A stretch of DNA of 19,642 nt from Alphaproteobacteria bacterium (GCA_009921785.1 RFXE01000009.1:1-19642); one strand, 5' to 3'; shown: positions 1-7,809, counted from the stretch's first letter. Notes: generated from the sequence alone by a model not told the origin. Numbers and translations: made by a program.

Positions 1-556
1 AAATCGCATTCACGCGAATATTGTCAGGTCCAAGTTCTTTCGCGAGCGATTGGGTTAATCCAATCACCCCCCATTTCGCGGCAGCATAGGGCGTGCGAAA
101 CGCATAGCCAAATCGACCCGCGGCTGATGACATATTGATAATCGAACCACCGCCTGCCGCTTTGATTAAAGGCACAGCAAGGCGCGTGCAGAGAAATTGT
201 CCGGTGAGACAAATCTCGATGGTGCGTGTCCAATCTTCAGGAGACAGATCTTCAACTTTTCCGGTTGGTCCCGCGATGCCCGCATTGTTCACGAGCGCAT
301 CAAGCCCACCAAGACTATGCTTTGCATCATCGAATAAGCGCGCAACATCGCTCTCCTTTGATACGTCTGCCTTTGTCACGCCTTGCGTGGGATGAGCACG
401 TTTGAAATCGGCAAGATGCGCCTCATCAACATCGCAGATGTGAACGCGCGCCTTTTGCGCAATCAATAGATCAGCAATCGCGCGACCAATGCCTGAGGCG
501 CCGGCGGTGACAATGACGCGCGTTCCTTCCGGGAGCGCAAAAGGGTCTGAGGTCAT
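1..556 (-). CDS. SDR family NAD(P)-dependent oxidoreductase, C-terminus cut by window edge
   Basis: Reading the reverse strand from ATG at 556 gives 185 residues with no stop before the window edge, so the C-terminal part is missing. The visible part is a classical short-chain dehydrogenase/reductase: the nucleotide-binding glycine motif TAGASGIG at residues 17-24, an Asp at the end of beta-2 (D42, usual for NAD preference), NNAG at 90-93, the catalytic Ser in INMSSAAG (S144) and the YxxxK pair Y157/K161. It should be a soluble dehydrogenase acting on a hydroxy or keto substrate, but the substrate cannot be read from what is here because the substrate loop lies beyond the edge. A GGAG stretch lies about 11 bases upstream of the ATG. 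It is divergent from the hydrolase at 671, with 114 bases between them. The family call is firm; the specific role is unknown. Confidence 0.9.
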   Translation of the reverse strand, partial: MTSDPFALPEGTRVIVTAGASGIGRAIADLLIAQKARVHICDVDEAHLADFKRAHPTQGVTKADVSKESDVARLFDDAKHSLGGLDALVNNAGIAGPTGKVEDLSPEDWTRTIEICLTGQFLCTRLAVPLIKAAGGGSIINMSSAAGRFGYAFRTPYAAAKWGVIGLTQSLAKELGPDNIRVNAI

Positions 557-670
557 GGGCGGCGTCACTCCGGCTTTGCGATTGGATAAGAGCGCGCTAT
601 CGTATTCACGCGCGGTTGTCCGGCGCAAGGGCCCAAAAAGGTAAGAGTTCTAAAGGGCAGGAGCCATAGA

Positions 671-1519
671 ATGAGTGTCCAAACACGCTTTGATGATCCG
701 CAATGGTGCGAGAACGAGTATAATCCGCGTTTGCGGGTAAGCGATGCAGCGACCTATCAACCCAAATGGGGTGAGTGGGCGGCTGCGACGCGAGCGCGGC
801 GCGCTCCGATTGCCGATATCAGTTATGGGTCAGATCCGCGCGAGATCATGGATATATTCCGCGCAAACCAGCCTAAGGGCGCGTGCCTCTTCATTCATGG
901 CGGCTATTGGCGCAGCTTTACGAAGAACGAGTTTTCATGGGTCGTTGATGCGCTGGTCGATGCGGGTATTACTGTCGCGGTTGTCAATTACCCGCTTTGT
1001 CCGCAAGTGACGATTGCCGATATTGTTGTGTCTCTTCGCAAAGCCGTTGTTGCTTTGTATAAACAGCATCTGACAAATGATGAAAAGAAGAATTGGGTGG
1101 TCGCGGGACACTCAGCCGGAGGGTATTTGGCGGCAGCGATGAGCGCCACAAATTGGTCTCTTCACGGTCTCGATAAGAATCCGTTTCGGGGTTCTGTTCC
1201 CGTGTCAGGTGTTTTTGATGTCAGGGCTCTGCTTCATACATCAATCAATGAACAATTGCGTTTGACCAAAGAAAGTGCCGATGCGCTTAATCTTTTCGTG
1301 CAGACACCTCATGATCCGGTGCCGATGCTGCCGATTTATGGCGCGGAAGAATCATCCGAGTTTTGTCGTCATAGTGTTGATCTCGCAAAACTTTGGCAGG
1401 GATCAGAACCAGCAATCGGTGTTGAAGGACGCAATCACTTCAATGTGATTGAGGGCATCGCCGATCCGCAATCAATCATCTTCAAAACGATTTTGCGATT
1501 TATTGGCGTGAGCGCCTGA
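671..1519 (+). CDS. alpha/beta hydrolase, kynurenine formamidase-like esterase
   Basis: This 282-residue alpha/beta hydrolase carries the oxyanion-hole motif HGGYW at residues 76-80 and the nucleophile elbow GHSAGG with Ser148. An acidic segment (GAEESSEF) fits the acid-residue region, and His256 (GRNHF) completes a triad. HGGYW plus this layout is typical of the arylformamidase-like group, which includes enzymes that hydrolyse N-formylkynurenine and other small amide or ester substrates. No signal peptide is visible, so it should be cytoplasmic. AGGAG ends about eight bases before the ATG, supporting this start. No other tryptophan-degradation gene is nearby, so true kynurenine formamidase activity is only one possibility; a general carboxylesterase is equally likely. 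The fold call is strong, the substrate call weak. Confidence 0.82.
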   Translation: MSVQTRFDDPQWCENEYNPRLRVSDAATYQPKWGEWAAATRARRAPIADISYGSDPREIMDIFRANQPKGACLFIHGGYWRSFTKNEFSWVVDALVDAGITVAVVNYPLCPQVTIADIVVSLRKAVVALYKQHLTNDEKKNWVVAGHSAGGYLAAAMSATNWSLHGLDKNPFRGSVPVSGVFDVRALLHTSINEQLRLTKESADALNLFVQTPHDPVPMLPIYGAEESSEFCRHSVDLAKLWQGSEPAIGVEGRNHFNVIEGIADPQSIIFKTILRFIGVSA

Positions 1520-1542
1520 TTTTTCTTTTTTACTGATGACAT

Positions 1543-1572
1543 AAAAAATCCGGCGGGTCGCCCCGCCGGATT
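1543..1572 (-). terminator. Rho-independent terminator for the nitroreductase gene
   Basis: A perfect 11-bp stem (AATCCGGCGGG at 1547-1557 and its complement at 1562-1572) closes a four-base loop. On the reverse strand it is followed by a run of six T, which is the intrinsic terminator pattern, 32 bases after the stop at 1605. On the forward strand the hairpin is followed by A rather than T, so it would stop the hydrolase transcript poorly. Confidence 0.85.
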
Positions 1573-1604
1573 AAAAAATATCGATCAATATCGAATGACG
1601 AAAA

Positions 1605-2219
1605 TCAGACGATTTTCACTTGTTCAGAAAGCGCACGGCGTGGCTTGCGCGGCCAGTTGCCTTCGGCAGCACGACCAACAGCGATAAGGATCACGGGCAC
1701 TTCATTAGCACCGAGACCAGCGACTGCCGAAACCTGATCCGGAACAAAGCCGCTCATTGGGCCTGAGACATAGCCCTTGGCTTGAGCAGCAAGCATCAAT
1801 GTCATCGCGGCGAGTGATGCTGAACGGTACGCTTCATCATGCTGGAGCTGCGGATTGTTCTCATGCGAGCCAACCGTCATGCCAACCCAGCCGTCATAAG
1901 CGGCCTGGTCGATCGCACCAGCGTCGAGCAGCGGCTTGGCGAGACGGCCAATTTCCTTATAGCCGTCCTTGATGCCCGCAACGACAAAGGTCACAGCCGC
2001 ATCGGCAACTTTTTGCTGGCCATAGGCGGCAGCTTTCAGCGCTTCCTTTTGTGCCTTTGAAGAAAAGGCCACAACGCGCCAATTCTGAAGATTGAAAGCG
2101 GTCGGCGCGTGCTGCGCATATGAGACCAATTCTTCGATGTCAGCATTCGACATGACATGGGTTGTGTCGAAGTTATTCGCGGACGTACGAGCCTTGATGG
2201 TGGAGAGCGTATCGGTCAT
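1605..2219 (-). CDS. nitroreductase family protein (NAD(P)H-dependent, FMN)
   Basis: The 204-residue product matches the nitroreductase fold of the YodC/MhqN-like subgroup. Near the N-terminus are an Arg/Ser/Asn cluster (R11, S13, N15-N16) expected to contact FMN phosphate, and APTAFNLQNWR at 38-48, the usual flavin-contacting 'APSxxNxQPW'-type segment. A central helical segment (AYRSASLAAMTLMLAAQAKG) and the C-terminal VPVILIAVGR strand also fit. Such proteins are homodimeric FMN enzymes that reduce quinones, nitroaromatics or similar electrophiles; the physiological substrate is usually unknown. The length is normal for the family. It is a single-gene unit with a strong terminator just downstream, and its promoter should lie in the 158-base gap shared with the divergent haloacid dehalogenase. 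The ribosome binding site is weak (GGA only). Confidence 0.85.
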   Translation of the reverse strand: MTDTLSTIKARTSANNFDTTHVMSNADIEELVSYAQHAPTAFNLQNWRVVAFSSKAQKEALKAAAYGQQKVADAAVTFVVAGIKDGYKEIGRLAKPLLDAGAIDQAAYDGWVGMTVGSHENNPQLQHDEAYRSASLAAMTLMLAAQAKGYVSGPMSGFVPDQVSAVAGLGANEVPVILIAVGRAAEGNWPRKPRRALSEQVKIV

Positions 2220-2377
2220 GGTTTAATCCAGGGTAAGGGATGCCCCGCAAGGCGGGATTAGTGCGGACCCGACTCATACGCCTTTGGGCTTGAAAAGGCA
2301 TTTGCACAGGAGCAAACGAGGCCTTGCAAGGGGCGCCTTATGAGTGCTCGAAAAAGGAAAATCGGGGAGCGTCAGAG

Positions 2378-3049
2378 ATGCGGTTTGTGAGAGATATTGA
2401 GGCGGATATTGTCGTATTTGATGCTTACGGCACCGTCTTTGACGTTCATTCCGCTGTTATGAAGGCAGGGCAGGCCCTCGGCCCCCGCGCGCAAGCTCTA
2501 TCAGATCTTTGGCGGCAAAAGCAGCTCGAATATACATGGGTGCGAACCCTCATGGGTCGTTATGACTCATTCTGGGCGCTCACCGCGCAATCGCTCGATT
2601 ACGCGCTTGCGACTCTGGCGCCGGAACATAGCGGTTTACGTCCCGCCCTTCTCGAGGCCTATCGGCATCTTGATGCTTATGGTGACGCACGACCGGTGCT
2701 TGAGCGCTTGCGTGATAACAAAATCAAGACGGCCATACTTTCTAATGGTGATGGGACGATGCTTGAGGACGCGGTGAAGGCTGCAGGCCTTGATGCGCTT
2801 TTTGGAGGGCTTATCTCGATTGAAGAGATCGGACTCTATAAAACGGCACCCGAAGCCTATCAGCTCGTCAAAGGCGCCTTCGGTATTGAAGCCAACCGAA
2901 CCTTATTCATATCGTCGAACCGCTGGGATGTTGCGGGCGCGCGACTAGCCGGTTTCCATCCGCTCTGGATCAATCGCACGGGACGTGTTGACGAATATAG
3001 CGATTGCCCGCCGGATGCGATTTTGAAAAGCCTCGCGGAGATTTTTTGA
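2378..3049 (+). CDS. haloacid dehalogenase, type II
   Basis: From ATG 2378 the product is 223 residues, the usual size of L-2-haloacid dehalogenases. Motif I is FDAYGTVFD with nucleophile Asp15. The family signature around the substrate-binding Arg is present (WRQKQLEYTWVRTLMGRY), as are motif II Ser/Asn (AILSNGD), the motif III Lys (LYKTAPEAY) and the C-terminal SSNRWDVAGARLAGF, which in this subgroup carries the acidic catalytic residue. It would hydrolyse short 2-haloalkanoic acids to 2-hydroxyacids, though many chromosomal members have unknown natural substrates. The frame is open upstream to a TTG at 2324, but ATG 2378 is preferred because GGGGAG stands nine bases before it and the motif I strand then begins at the normal distance. 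Cytoplasmic. Confidence 0.9.
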   Translation: MRFVRDIEADIVVFDAYGTVFDVHSAVMKAGQALGPRAQALSDLWRQKQLEYTWVRTLMGRYDSFWALTAQSLDYALATLAPEHSGLRPALLEAYRHLDAYGDARPVLERLRDNKIKTAILSNGDGTMLEDAVKAAGLDALFGGLISIEEIGLYKTAPEAYQLVKGAFGIEANRTLFISSNRWDVAGARLAGFHPLWINRTGRVDEYSDCPPDAILKSLAEIF

Positions 3050-3077
3050 GCGCGAGAAGCCCTGAGGCATCCCCATC

Positions 3078-3106
3078 TTGCAATTGTTGCTCATTTGAGC
3101 TACATC
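3078..3106 (+). promoter_or_regulatory. possible toxin-antitoxin promoter with internal operator
   Basis: TTGCAA at 3078-3083 and TACATC at 3101-3106 are 17 bases apart, a weak sigma-70-type pair. Inside the spacer lies the inverted repeat GCTCA-TT-TGAGC (3089-3100). RelB-type antitoxins commonly repress their own operons through such small palindromes, so the position is meaningful. The match is by eye and the promoter hexamers are poor. Confidence 0.35.
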
Positions 3107-3131
3107 AGAACTATTCGAGGGATCTCCTGCC

Positions 3132-3407
3132 ATGACAACAAATGCGTTTGTACGCGCCCGCATTGATGGACAAGTAAAGGAAGAGGCTGAAGAGGTCTTG
3201 AACTATTTTGGTCTGACCGTTTCAGATGCGGTGCGCATGACGCTGACACGCATTGCGCGCGATAAAGCCTTGCCCCTTGAATTAAAAATCCCGAATGCCG
3301 AGACGCAAGCCGCCATGGCTCAATCGCGCAAGATGCTTGCCGCGCGGCAGGCCCGTTTTCGTGATGCGAAGGCTTTGATGAATGCCCTCGACACCAAAGC
3401 CCGCTGA
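3132..3407 (+). CDS. type II antitoxin, RelB/DinJ family
   Basis: The 91-residue protein has the RelB/DinJ ribbon-helix-helix N-terminus: a short beta strand (NAFVRARIDGQV) followed by two helices, the second with the characteristic GLTVSDAVRMTLTRIARDKALP. The tail (about residues 55-91) is Arg/Lys/Ala-rich and helical-looking, as expected for the segment that wraps the toxin. It should form a dimer that binds its own promoter and neutralises the downstream RNase. GAGGGATC is placed about six bases before the ATG. The stop codon lies 26 bases inside the next gene, so the pair is translationally coupled in the usual antitoxin-first order. Confidence 0.9.
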   Translation: MTTNAFVRARIDGQVKEEAEEVLNYFGLTVSDAVRMTLTRIARDKALPLELKIPNAETQAAMAQSRKMLAARQARFRDAKALMNALDTKAR

Positions 3408-3702
3408 CAAAAAACGAGCGGTACCACCGCGCTCATGTGACTTTACAAAACAATTTGCTAAAGACTGGGAGCGTCTTTCACGTTCTGGTCGTTACGATAT
3501 GAAGCGCTTGAAAGAGGCGATGCTTTTGCTCATCGCTAATGACGCGCCTTTGGGAGCCGAATGGCTCGATCATCCTTTAAAGGGCGAGTGGGCCGACTAT
3601 CGCGAATGCCATATCGGGGGTGATTTTCTTTTGATCTATCAGGTCTCAGTAAATCAGATCATGTTCGTTCGGGTGGGAACGCATGCCGATCTTTTTGAAT
3701 AA
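3382..3702 (+). CDS. type II toxin, YafQ-family mRNA interferase
   Basis: The 106-residue product matches YafQ, a RelE-superfamily ribosome-dependent mRNA endonuclease. The conserved blocks are DHPLKG (His64), YRECHIGGDFLLIY (His77, Asp81) and VGTHADLF (His101, Phe105), corresponding to the catalytic and contact residues known for E. coli YafQ. The Trp that follows the catalytic Asp in E. coli is Phe82 here. All core motifs are present, so the toxin looks intact. The start overlaps the antitoxin by 26 bases. Relative to E. coli YafQ the N-terminus is longer by roughly 15 basic residues, and no in-frame start occurs until Met40, so the overlapping start is the only workable one. Confidence 0.9.
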   Translation: MPSTPKPADKKRAVPPRSCDFTKQFAKDWERLSRSGRYDMKRLKEAMLLLIANDAPLGAEWLDHPLKGEWADYRECHIGGDFLLIYQVSVNQIMFVRVGTHADLFE

Positions 3703-3736
3703 TTAATTGAGCATAGTTTTTCGAAGGCGCGGTGGA

Positions 3737-4633
3737 TTACCGCTCCCGTGTCATCAATTGCCCGAGTGAATGCGCGATTAATGCGCCCATAACAATGGCG
3801 CCCCCGATGATGGTGCGCAGGCTCGGCACTTCACCATGAATGAGCCACACCCACACCGGGCCGAGAACCGGTTCAGCGGTGCCAATAAGCGATGCGATTG
3901 ATGCAGGGATCAAGCGCGCGCCTGCAATAAATATCGCGAGGCCCCCACCGAGATTGACTGCGCCGAAAAGAAACAGAACAAATCCATCCATCAGTGTAAC
4001 GCTCATATCGCCAGCGTGAAAAAACGCATTCACGCCGGCGATGATAACGCCCAAGGTGACGGCCGGAATCATTTCGACATGCGAATAATGACGCGTGATG
4101 ACAGTGGCGAGGGCGAAGGAGAGCGAGATCACAACAGCAAGTGCGCCACCGATAGGTGACATCGCACCATCAAGCGATTCCGACTCCATAACGGCAATGC
4201 CGAAAATCACACTGGCAATAGCAATCCATGTTCCCAGCGATACGCGTTCGCGAAAGAGAAGGTAAGCGAGCGAGGCGGCGATGAGAGGACCACCCGCCTG
4301 AACGAGCAGAATATTCGCGACACTTGTGTATTGAAGGCCGACAACAAAGCTCGTTGAAGCCGTCGCAAAACAAAGGGCGACGCCTAAGCCCGGTAAACCC
4401 ATCCGGATGAGATTACGAAGGGCGCCTTCTGGCCCGCTACGCCACAACATCACGCCGATGAGGAAAATCGCGGCAAATCCCGAGCGCCACATGATCATCA
4501 TCCAAGGATCGGGAACGGTGATAAAGCGCGCCAAAGCCCCGCCAAAACTCCAGGTGAGGGCGGACCCTAAAACAAGCGCCATGCCGAGGCGGCGATTAGA
4601 CGGGTTCATCTCAGTAGCGGGAGACGCAGTCAT
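3737..4633 (-). CDS. DMT family transporter, two EamA domains
   Basis: The 298-residue protein is almost entirely hydrophobic, with about ten transmembrane helices in two EamA repeats (about residues 15-145 and 155-290). Typical EamA features include the first-helix segment LTWSFGGALARF, the helix-4/5 region LQYTSVANILLVQAGGPLIAASLAYLLFRERV, and its counterpart LIPASIASLIGTAEPVLGPVWVWLIHGEVP in the second repeat. These are inner-membrane drug/metabolite transporters that usually export metabolites such as amino acids; the substrate cannot be told from sequence. GGAG lies about 12 bases upstream of ATG 4633, and a second in-frame ATG occurs at 4609. It is convergent with the toxin gene (34 bases between the stops) and divergent from trhO. 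Confidence 0.9.
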   Translation of the reverse strand: MTASPATEMNPSNRRLGMALVLGSALTWSFGGALARFITVPDPWMMIMWRSGFAAIFLIGVMLWRSGPEGALRNLIRMGLPGLGVALCFATASTSFVVGLQYTSVANILLVQAGGPLIAASLAYLLFRERVSLGTWIAIASVIFGIAVMESESLDGAMSPIGGALAVVISLSFALATVITRHYSHVEMIPAVTLGVIIAGVNAFFHAGDMSVTLMDGFVLFLFGAVNLGGGLAIFIAGARLIPASIASLIGTAEPVLGPVWVWLIHGEVPSLRTIIGGAIVMGALIAHSLGQLMTRER

Positions 4634-4714
4634 GGCGGGCGCTCACTCCGATTCGCTCACTTTTCTTGACGAATATACTTGTCAGCACGGGCGCGAAGGG
4701 TAAAGAACGGCACT

Positions 4715-5647
4715 ATGTCGTCTATTTCCGTCGCTGCCTTTTATCGATTTGCCCCCATCGCCGACCCGGAAGCACTTCGGGCGCGCCTTTTTGCAATTTG
4801 TCGTGACTTTTCAGCGCGTGGCATTCTGCTTGTGGCGCCGGAAGGGATCAATGGGACAATCGCGACCAACGCTGAACGCATGGCAGCTTTGCTTGACGCG
4901 ATCCGTCAAGAGACCGGCTTTCACGATCTGAAGCCCCGTCTTTCTGAAGATGAGGTGATGCCGTTTTTGCGCTTAAAGGTGCGGCTCAAGAAAGAGATCG
5001 TCACACTGGGTCGCGCAGAAGCCGATCCTTTAAAACATGTTGGCACTTATGTTCCGCCCTCTGAATGGAATGCGTTAATCAGCGATCCCAACACCATCGT
5101 CGTTGATACGCGTAATGATTATGAATATCGGCTGGGTACGTTTGATCATGCACTTGATCCGGCAACGCCGACCTTTCGCGATTTTCCAGACTATGTCGAA
5201 AAAAATCTTGCGGCCGACAAAGATCGCCCGATCGCCATGTTTTGCACCGGTGGTATTCGCTGCGAGAAAGCCACGAGCTATCTCGTCGCTGAAGGGTTCA
5301 AGAATGTTTATCACCTTGAAGGCGGCATCTTGAATTATCTTGAAACCATTCCTGAGGATCAATCTCTCTGGCGTGGTGGTTGTTTTGTATTTGATCGCCG
5401 TGTGGCACTTGGTCATGGATTGAAACCTCTGCCAATGCGGCTTTGCTATGGATGTCTTGCGCCGCTTGATGAAGCGGATTTTTCATCGCCCGATTATGAA
5501 GAGGGTGTTGCCTGTCCGCATTGTGCGCCGCTTTTGACGCTTGAAAAGCGCGCGTCACTCCGTGAACGCCATAGACAAACTTTGCTCGCGCACAAAAAAG
5601 GGCACAGCCATCTGGGCCCCTTTATTTCGGATGAGACGGCCGCATGA
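4715..5647 (+). CDS. trhO: oxygen-dependent tRNA uridine(34) hydroxylase TrhO
   Basis: The 310-residue product is a TrhO/YceA protein, which hydroxylates uridine 34 of certain tRNAs, a step toward 5-methoxy- or 5-carboxymethoxyuridine. It has the N-terminal acylphosphatase-like domain (residues 1-95, including the diagnostic ILLVAPEGINGTIA). The rhodanese domain (about 120-215) has active-site Cys177 in FCTGGIRCEK, and the Cys-rich tail has CYGC at 244-247 and CPHC at 267-270. The frame is open upstream to a TTG at 4679, but ATG 4715 gives the normal family N-terminus. The stop overlaps the start of the next gene by four bases (ATGA), so the two are translationally coupled. Length is normal and all key cysteines are present. 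Confidence 0.93.
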   Translation: MSSISVAAFYRFAPIADPEALRARLFAICRDFSARGILLVAPEGINGTIATNAERMAALLDAIRQETGFHDLKPRLSEDEVMPFLRLKVRLKKEIVTLGRAEADPLKHVGTYVPPSEWNALISDPNTIVVDTRNDYEYRLGTFDHALDPATPTFRDFPDYVEKNLAADKDRPIAMFCTGGIRCEKATSYLVAEGFKNVYHLEGGILNYLETIPEDQSLWRGGCFVFDRRVALGHGLKPLPMRLCYGCLAPLDEADFSSPDYEEGVACPHCAPLLTLEKRASLRERHRQTLLAHKKGHSHLGPFISDETAA

Positions 5648-6501
5648 GTAATGCGCGGGGCTTTAATCAGTTACCTTTTCGTCTTGGCGCTTGGTTCCGC
5701 TTTCACATTGCAGAGTTTTCAACTTTTGCGGCAGCCATCTCTTATCAGCTGATGATCGTGTTCTTCCCGGGCATTTTGCTTGTGAAAGCGCTCAAAGATA
5801 TTTTCGGCATACCGAATGTGGCGCGCTATCAGCCCGTCTATGCTGAAATCGATATGCCGGGGTCAATTGTGACCTTGGTCAAAGGCTTTCTGAAAAGTGC
5901 AAAGGGATTAAGCGGCTTTGACAAATCAATTGCCACAACATTTCTGGTGGCTCTCGTCATTCTCGGATTGAGTCGTCTTTTTGCGGAATATTACAAAGCC
6001 TCGTTAAAGCTCTTCGAGCGTGACCGTCGCTTGTTTCGCGAAAGGCTTATTGGGGGTATCGCTGCAGCGTCCTTTGTCAGCGTGGCGATTATGCTCTTTC
6101 TTGCGTTGAACGGCACGGTCTTTTCTTACCAACCGCATATCTTGCGTGATTATGGCTTGATGATTGAGATCATCAGCGCGCTTCTTTCATTTGTGCTTTT
6201 GATCGCAAGCGTCGCCGGTCTCATCCGCTTGGTCTCACATGGTTCACTGAGCCGCAAAGCCATTTGGAGCGGTGCGCTGGTTACGGTCGGTGGCTGGATT
6301 CTGGCGTCACTGATTTTCTTGCAACTCGATACATATTTCGCGCTTCAACAAAAATTTTACGGAGCGGGCGCAGCAATTGTTGCGATGCTGATTTGGTTTT
6401 ATCTGACCGCCAGCCTCTTGCTTGCGGGGCTTGGATTTGCCGCTATCGTGATAGACGGCCGCACGCCTGTTACTCCAGATTCTCACGCCGCGCGTGAATA
6501 A
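5644..6501 (+). CDS. YihY/BrkB-like integral membrane protein
   Basis: The 285-residue protein has about six transmembrane segments. The YihY/BrkB family look comes from an N-terminal amphipathic stretch, then AAISYQLMIVFFPGILLVKAL, a long loop with the sequence around 60-85, paired central helices, and the C-terminal LIWFYLTASLLLAGLGFAAIV, close to the family's 'LxWxYLSaxxLLxGaelna'. The family was once proposed to be RNase BN, which is not supported, and its function remains unknown. It starts inside the trhO stop codon (ATGA overlap), so it is in one operon with trhO. Its 3' end overlaps the oppositely oriented cfa gene by 19 bases. The family call is reasonably firm although the N-terminal part is divergent. 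Confidence 0.75.
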   Translation: MSNARGFNQLPFRLGAWFRFHIAEFSTFAAAISYQLMIVFFPGILLVKALKDIFGIPNVARYQPVYAEIDMPGSIVTLVKGFLKSAKGLSGFDKSIATTFLVALVILGLSRLFAEYYKASLKLFERDRRLFRERLIGGIAAASFVSVAIMLFLALNGTVFSYQPHILRDYGLMIEIISALLSFVLLIASVAGLIRLVSHGSLSRKAIWSGALVTVGGWILASLIFLQLDTYFALQQKFYGAGAAIVAMLIWFYLTASLLLAGLGFAAIVIDGRTPVTPDSHAARE

Positions 6502-7739
6502 TCCGCGAGAGGCGCTAAGGCCCGAGCGGGCGGATGAGCCTTTTCAAATTCACTAATGTAATCGCGCGTGATCGGAACACTATCCGAGCGTTTCGCTAAT
6601 TGAATCTGAAACACCATTTGCCCATTATGGCGGAAACACAATTCACTTGTGATGAGATAAAACTCCCACATGCGACAGAAACGTTCATCATACAGCACTC
6701 TAATATCCGCGCGGTTCTTTTCAAACCGCTCACGCCATAGACGGAGTGTCTCCGCATAATGTAAGCGGAGAATTTCGATATCGGTAATGATTAATCCCGC
6801 GCGTTCAATCGCCGGAATGACTTCCGACAAGGCCGGGCTGTAGCCACCGGGAAATATATATTTTGAAATCCATGGATTGGTATGTCCCGGACCTTCGGCG
6901 CGGCCAATGGAATGAATGAGTGCGACGCCATCCTCTTTGAGACAACGCGCGACCATTTTGAAATAGTCATCATAATGATTGACACCGACATGTTCGAACA
7001 TGCCCACCGAAACAATGCGATCATAAAGACCATGCTCGGCCCGGTAATCCTGCATTTTAAACCTGACGCGATCCGTCATTCCGGCGTCAGACGCGCGCTG
7101 GTTCGAAACCCGGAATTGTTCGCTCGATAGCGTAAGGCCTGTCACATCGCCTGCTGCAATAGCGGCAAGATAGAGCCCGAGTCCGCCCCAGCCCGAGCCG
7201 ATATCAAGGATTTTCTGTTCGGGTTTTAGGAGGAGCTTGGCCGCCAGATGGCGCTTCTTCTGGGCTTGAGCGGTCTCGATCGTATCTGACGGATCCATGA
7301 CATAGGCGCAGGAATATTGACGGTCCGGATCAAGAAAGAGGTCATAGAGACGGTCGGACAGATCATAATGATGAGCGACATTCGCCCGGGATCGCCCGGC
7401 CGGATTGAATTGGGCAAGGCGCCGAAAAGCCGTCCGCAGCCCGTCGGTCAGTCGGCTGAGGGGATATTTGAGCGGGGTCATGCCGAGATTGCGTAACGCG
7501 ATATCCAGTACGTCATAGATCGTACCGGCCTCTACCGTGAGTTTCCCGTCCATATAGGCCTCGCCGACGGCCAATTGGGGATCAAAGAGGATTTTGATGA
7601 CCGTTTTGAGGTCATGAATGCGAATTGTGATGTCAGGTCCGGTTCCATCACCATAGGCGGCCGACCGCCCCCAAGGGTCAATGACCCGGAGATTTCCGCG
7701 GCGAATAGTATGTGTGAGTAGAGCGTCAAGCATCGCCAT
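6483..7739 (-). CDS. cfa: cyclopropane-fatty-acyl-phospholipid synthase
   Basis: This 418-residue enzyme transfers a methylene group from S-adenosylmethionine to double bonds of unsaturated acyl chains in membrane phospholipids, protecting membranes in stationary phase or acid stress. The SAM motif is LDIGSGWGG (178-186). Active-site blocks recognised from Cfa enzymes are QYSCAY with Cys144, FEHVG with Glu249, IHSIGR with His276, and LHYAETL with Tyr328. The N-terminal domain (1-110) and C-terminal helical part (about 310-400) match full-length bacterial Cfa. Start 7739 was chosen because AGGGAG lies ten bases upstream; a second ATG at 7733 would be 16 bases away. The gene has its own upstream region with inverted repeats (7751-7809), and its 3' end overlaps the convergent membrane gene. 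Confidence 0.93.
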   Translation of the reverse strand: MAMLDALLTHTIRRGNLRVIDPWGRSAAYGDGTGPDITIRIHDLKTVIKILFDPQLAVGEAYMDGKLTVEAGTIYDVLDIALRNLGMTPLKYPLSRLTDGLRTAFRRLAQFNPAGRSRANVAHHYDLSDRLYDLFLDPDRQYSCAYVMDPSDTIETAQAQKKRHLAAKLLLKPEQKILDIGSGWGGLGLYLAAIAAGDVTGLTLSSEQFRVSNQRASDAGMTDRVRFKMQDYRAEHGLYDRIVSVGMFEHVGVNHYDDYFKMVARCLKEDGVALIHSIGRAEGPGHTNPWISKYIFPGGYSPALSEVIPAIERAGLIITDIEILRLHYAETLRLWRERFEKNRADIRVLYDERFCRMWEFYLITSELCFRHNGQMVFQIQLAKRSDSVPITRDYISEFEKAHPPARALAPLADYSRAA

Positions 7740-7750
7740 GATGGTTTTGC

Positions 7751-7786
7751 TCCCTAGTCCTTGGGTCCCGATGAGGCCTCTAGGGA
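7751..7786 (-). promoter_or_regulatory. inverted repeat in cfa leader that would pair with its ribosome binding site
   Basis: On the cfa strand the arms UCCCUAG (7786-7780) and CUAGGGA (7757-7751) are perfect complements separated by 22 bases. The downstream arm contains most of the AGGGAG ribosome binding site. If the transcript starts upstream of 7786, the hairpin would hide the site. No transcription start is known, and a role as a DNA operator is also possible. Confidence 0.4.
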
Positions 7787-7795
7787 CTTTTTAAA

Positions 7796-7809
7796 GGCGT
7801 CATGACGCC
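7796..7809. promoter_or_regulatory. 14-bp perfect palindrome in the cfa/flgM divergent region
   Basis: GGCGTCATGACGCC reads identically on both strands. It lies 57 bp upstream of the cfa ATG and about 80 bp upstream of the -24 element of the sigma-54 promoter. Both positions suit a transcription factor site, for cfa as an operator or for the sigma-54 promoter as an enhancer. The cognate protein is unknown. Confidence 0.4.

Noticed and set aside
571..603. A promoter TTGCGA / TATCGT upstream of the alpha/beta hydrolase
   Set aside because: The hexamers match weakly with 16-base spacing and similar chance matches are frequent; not strong enough to list.
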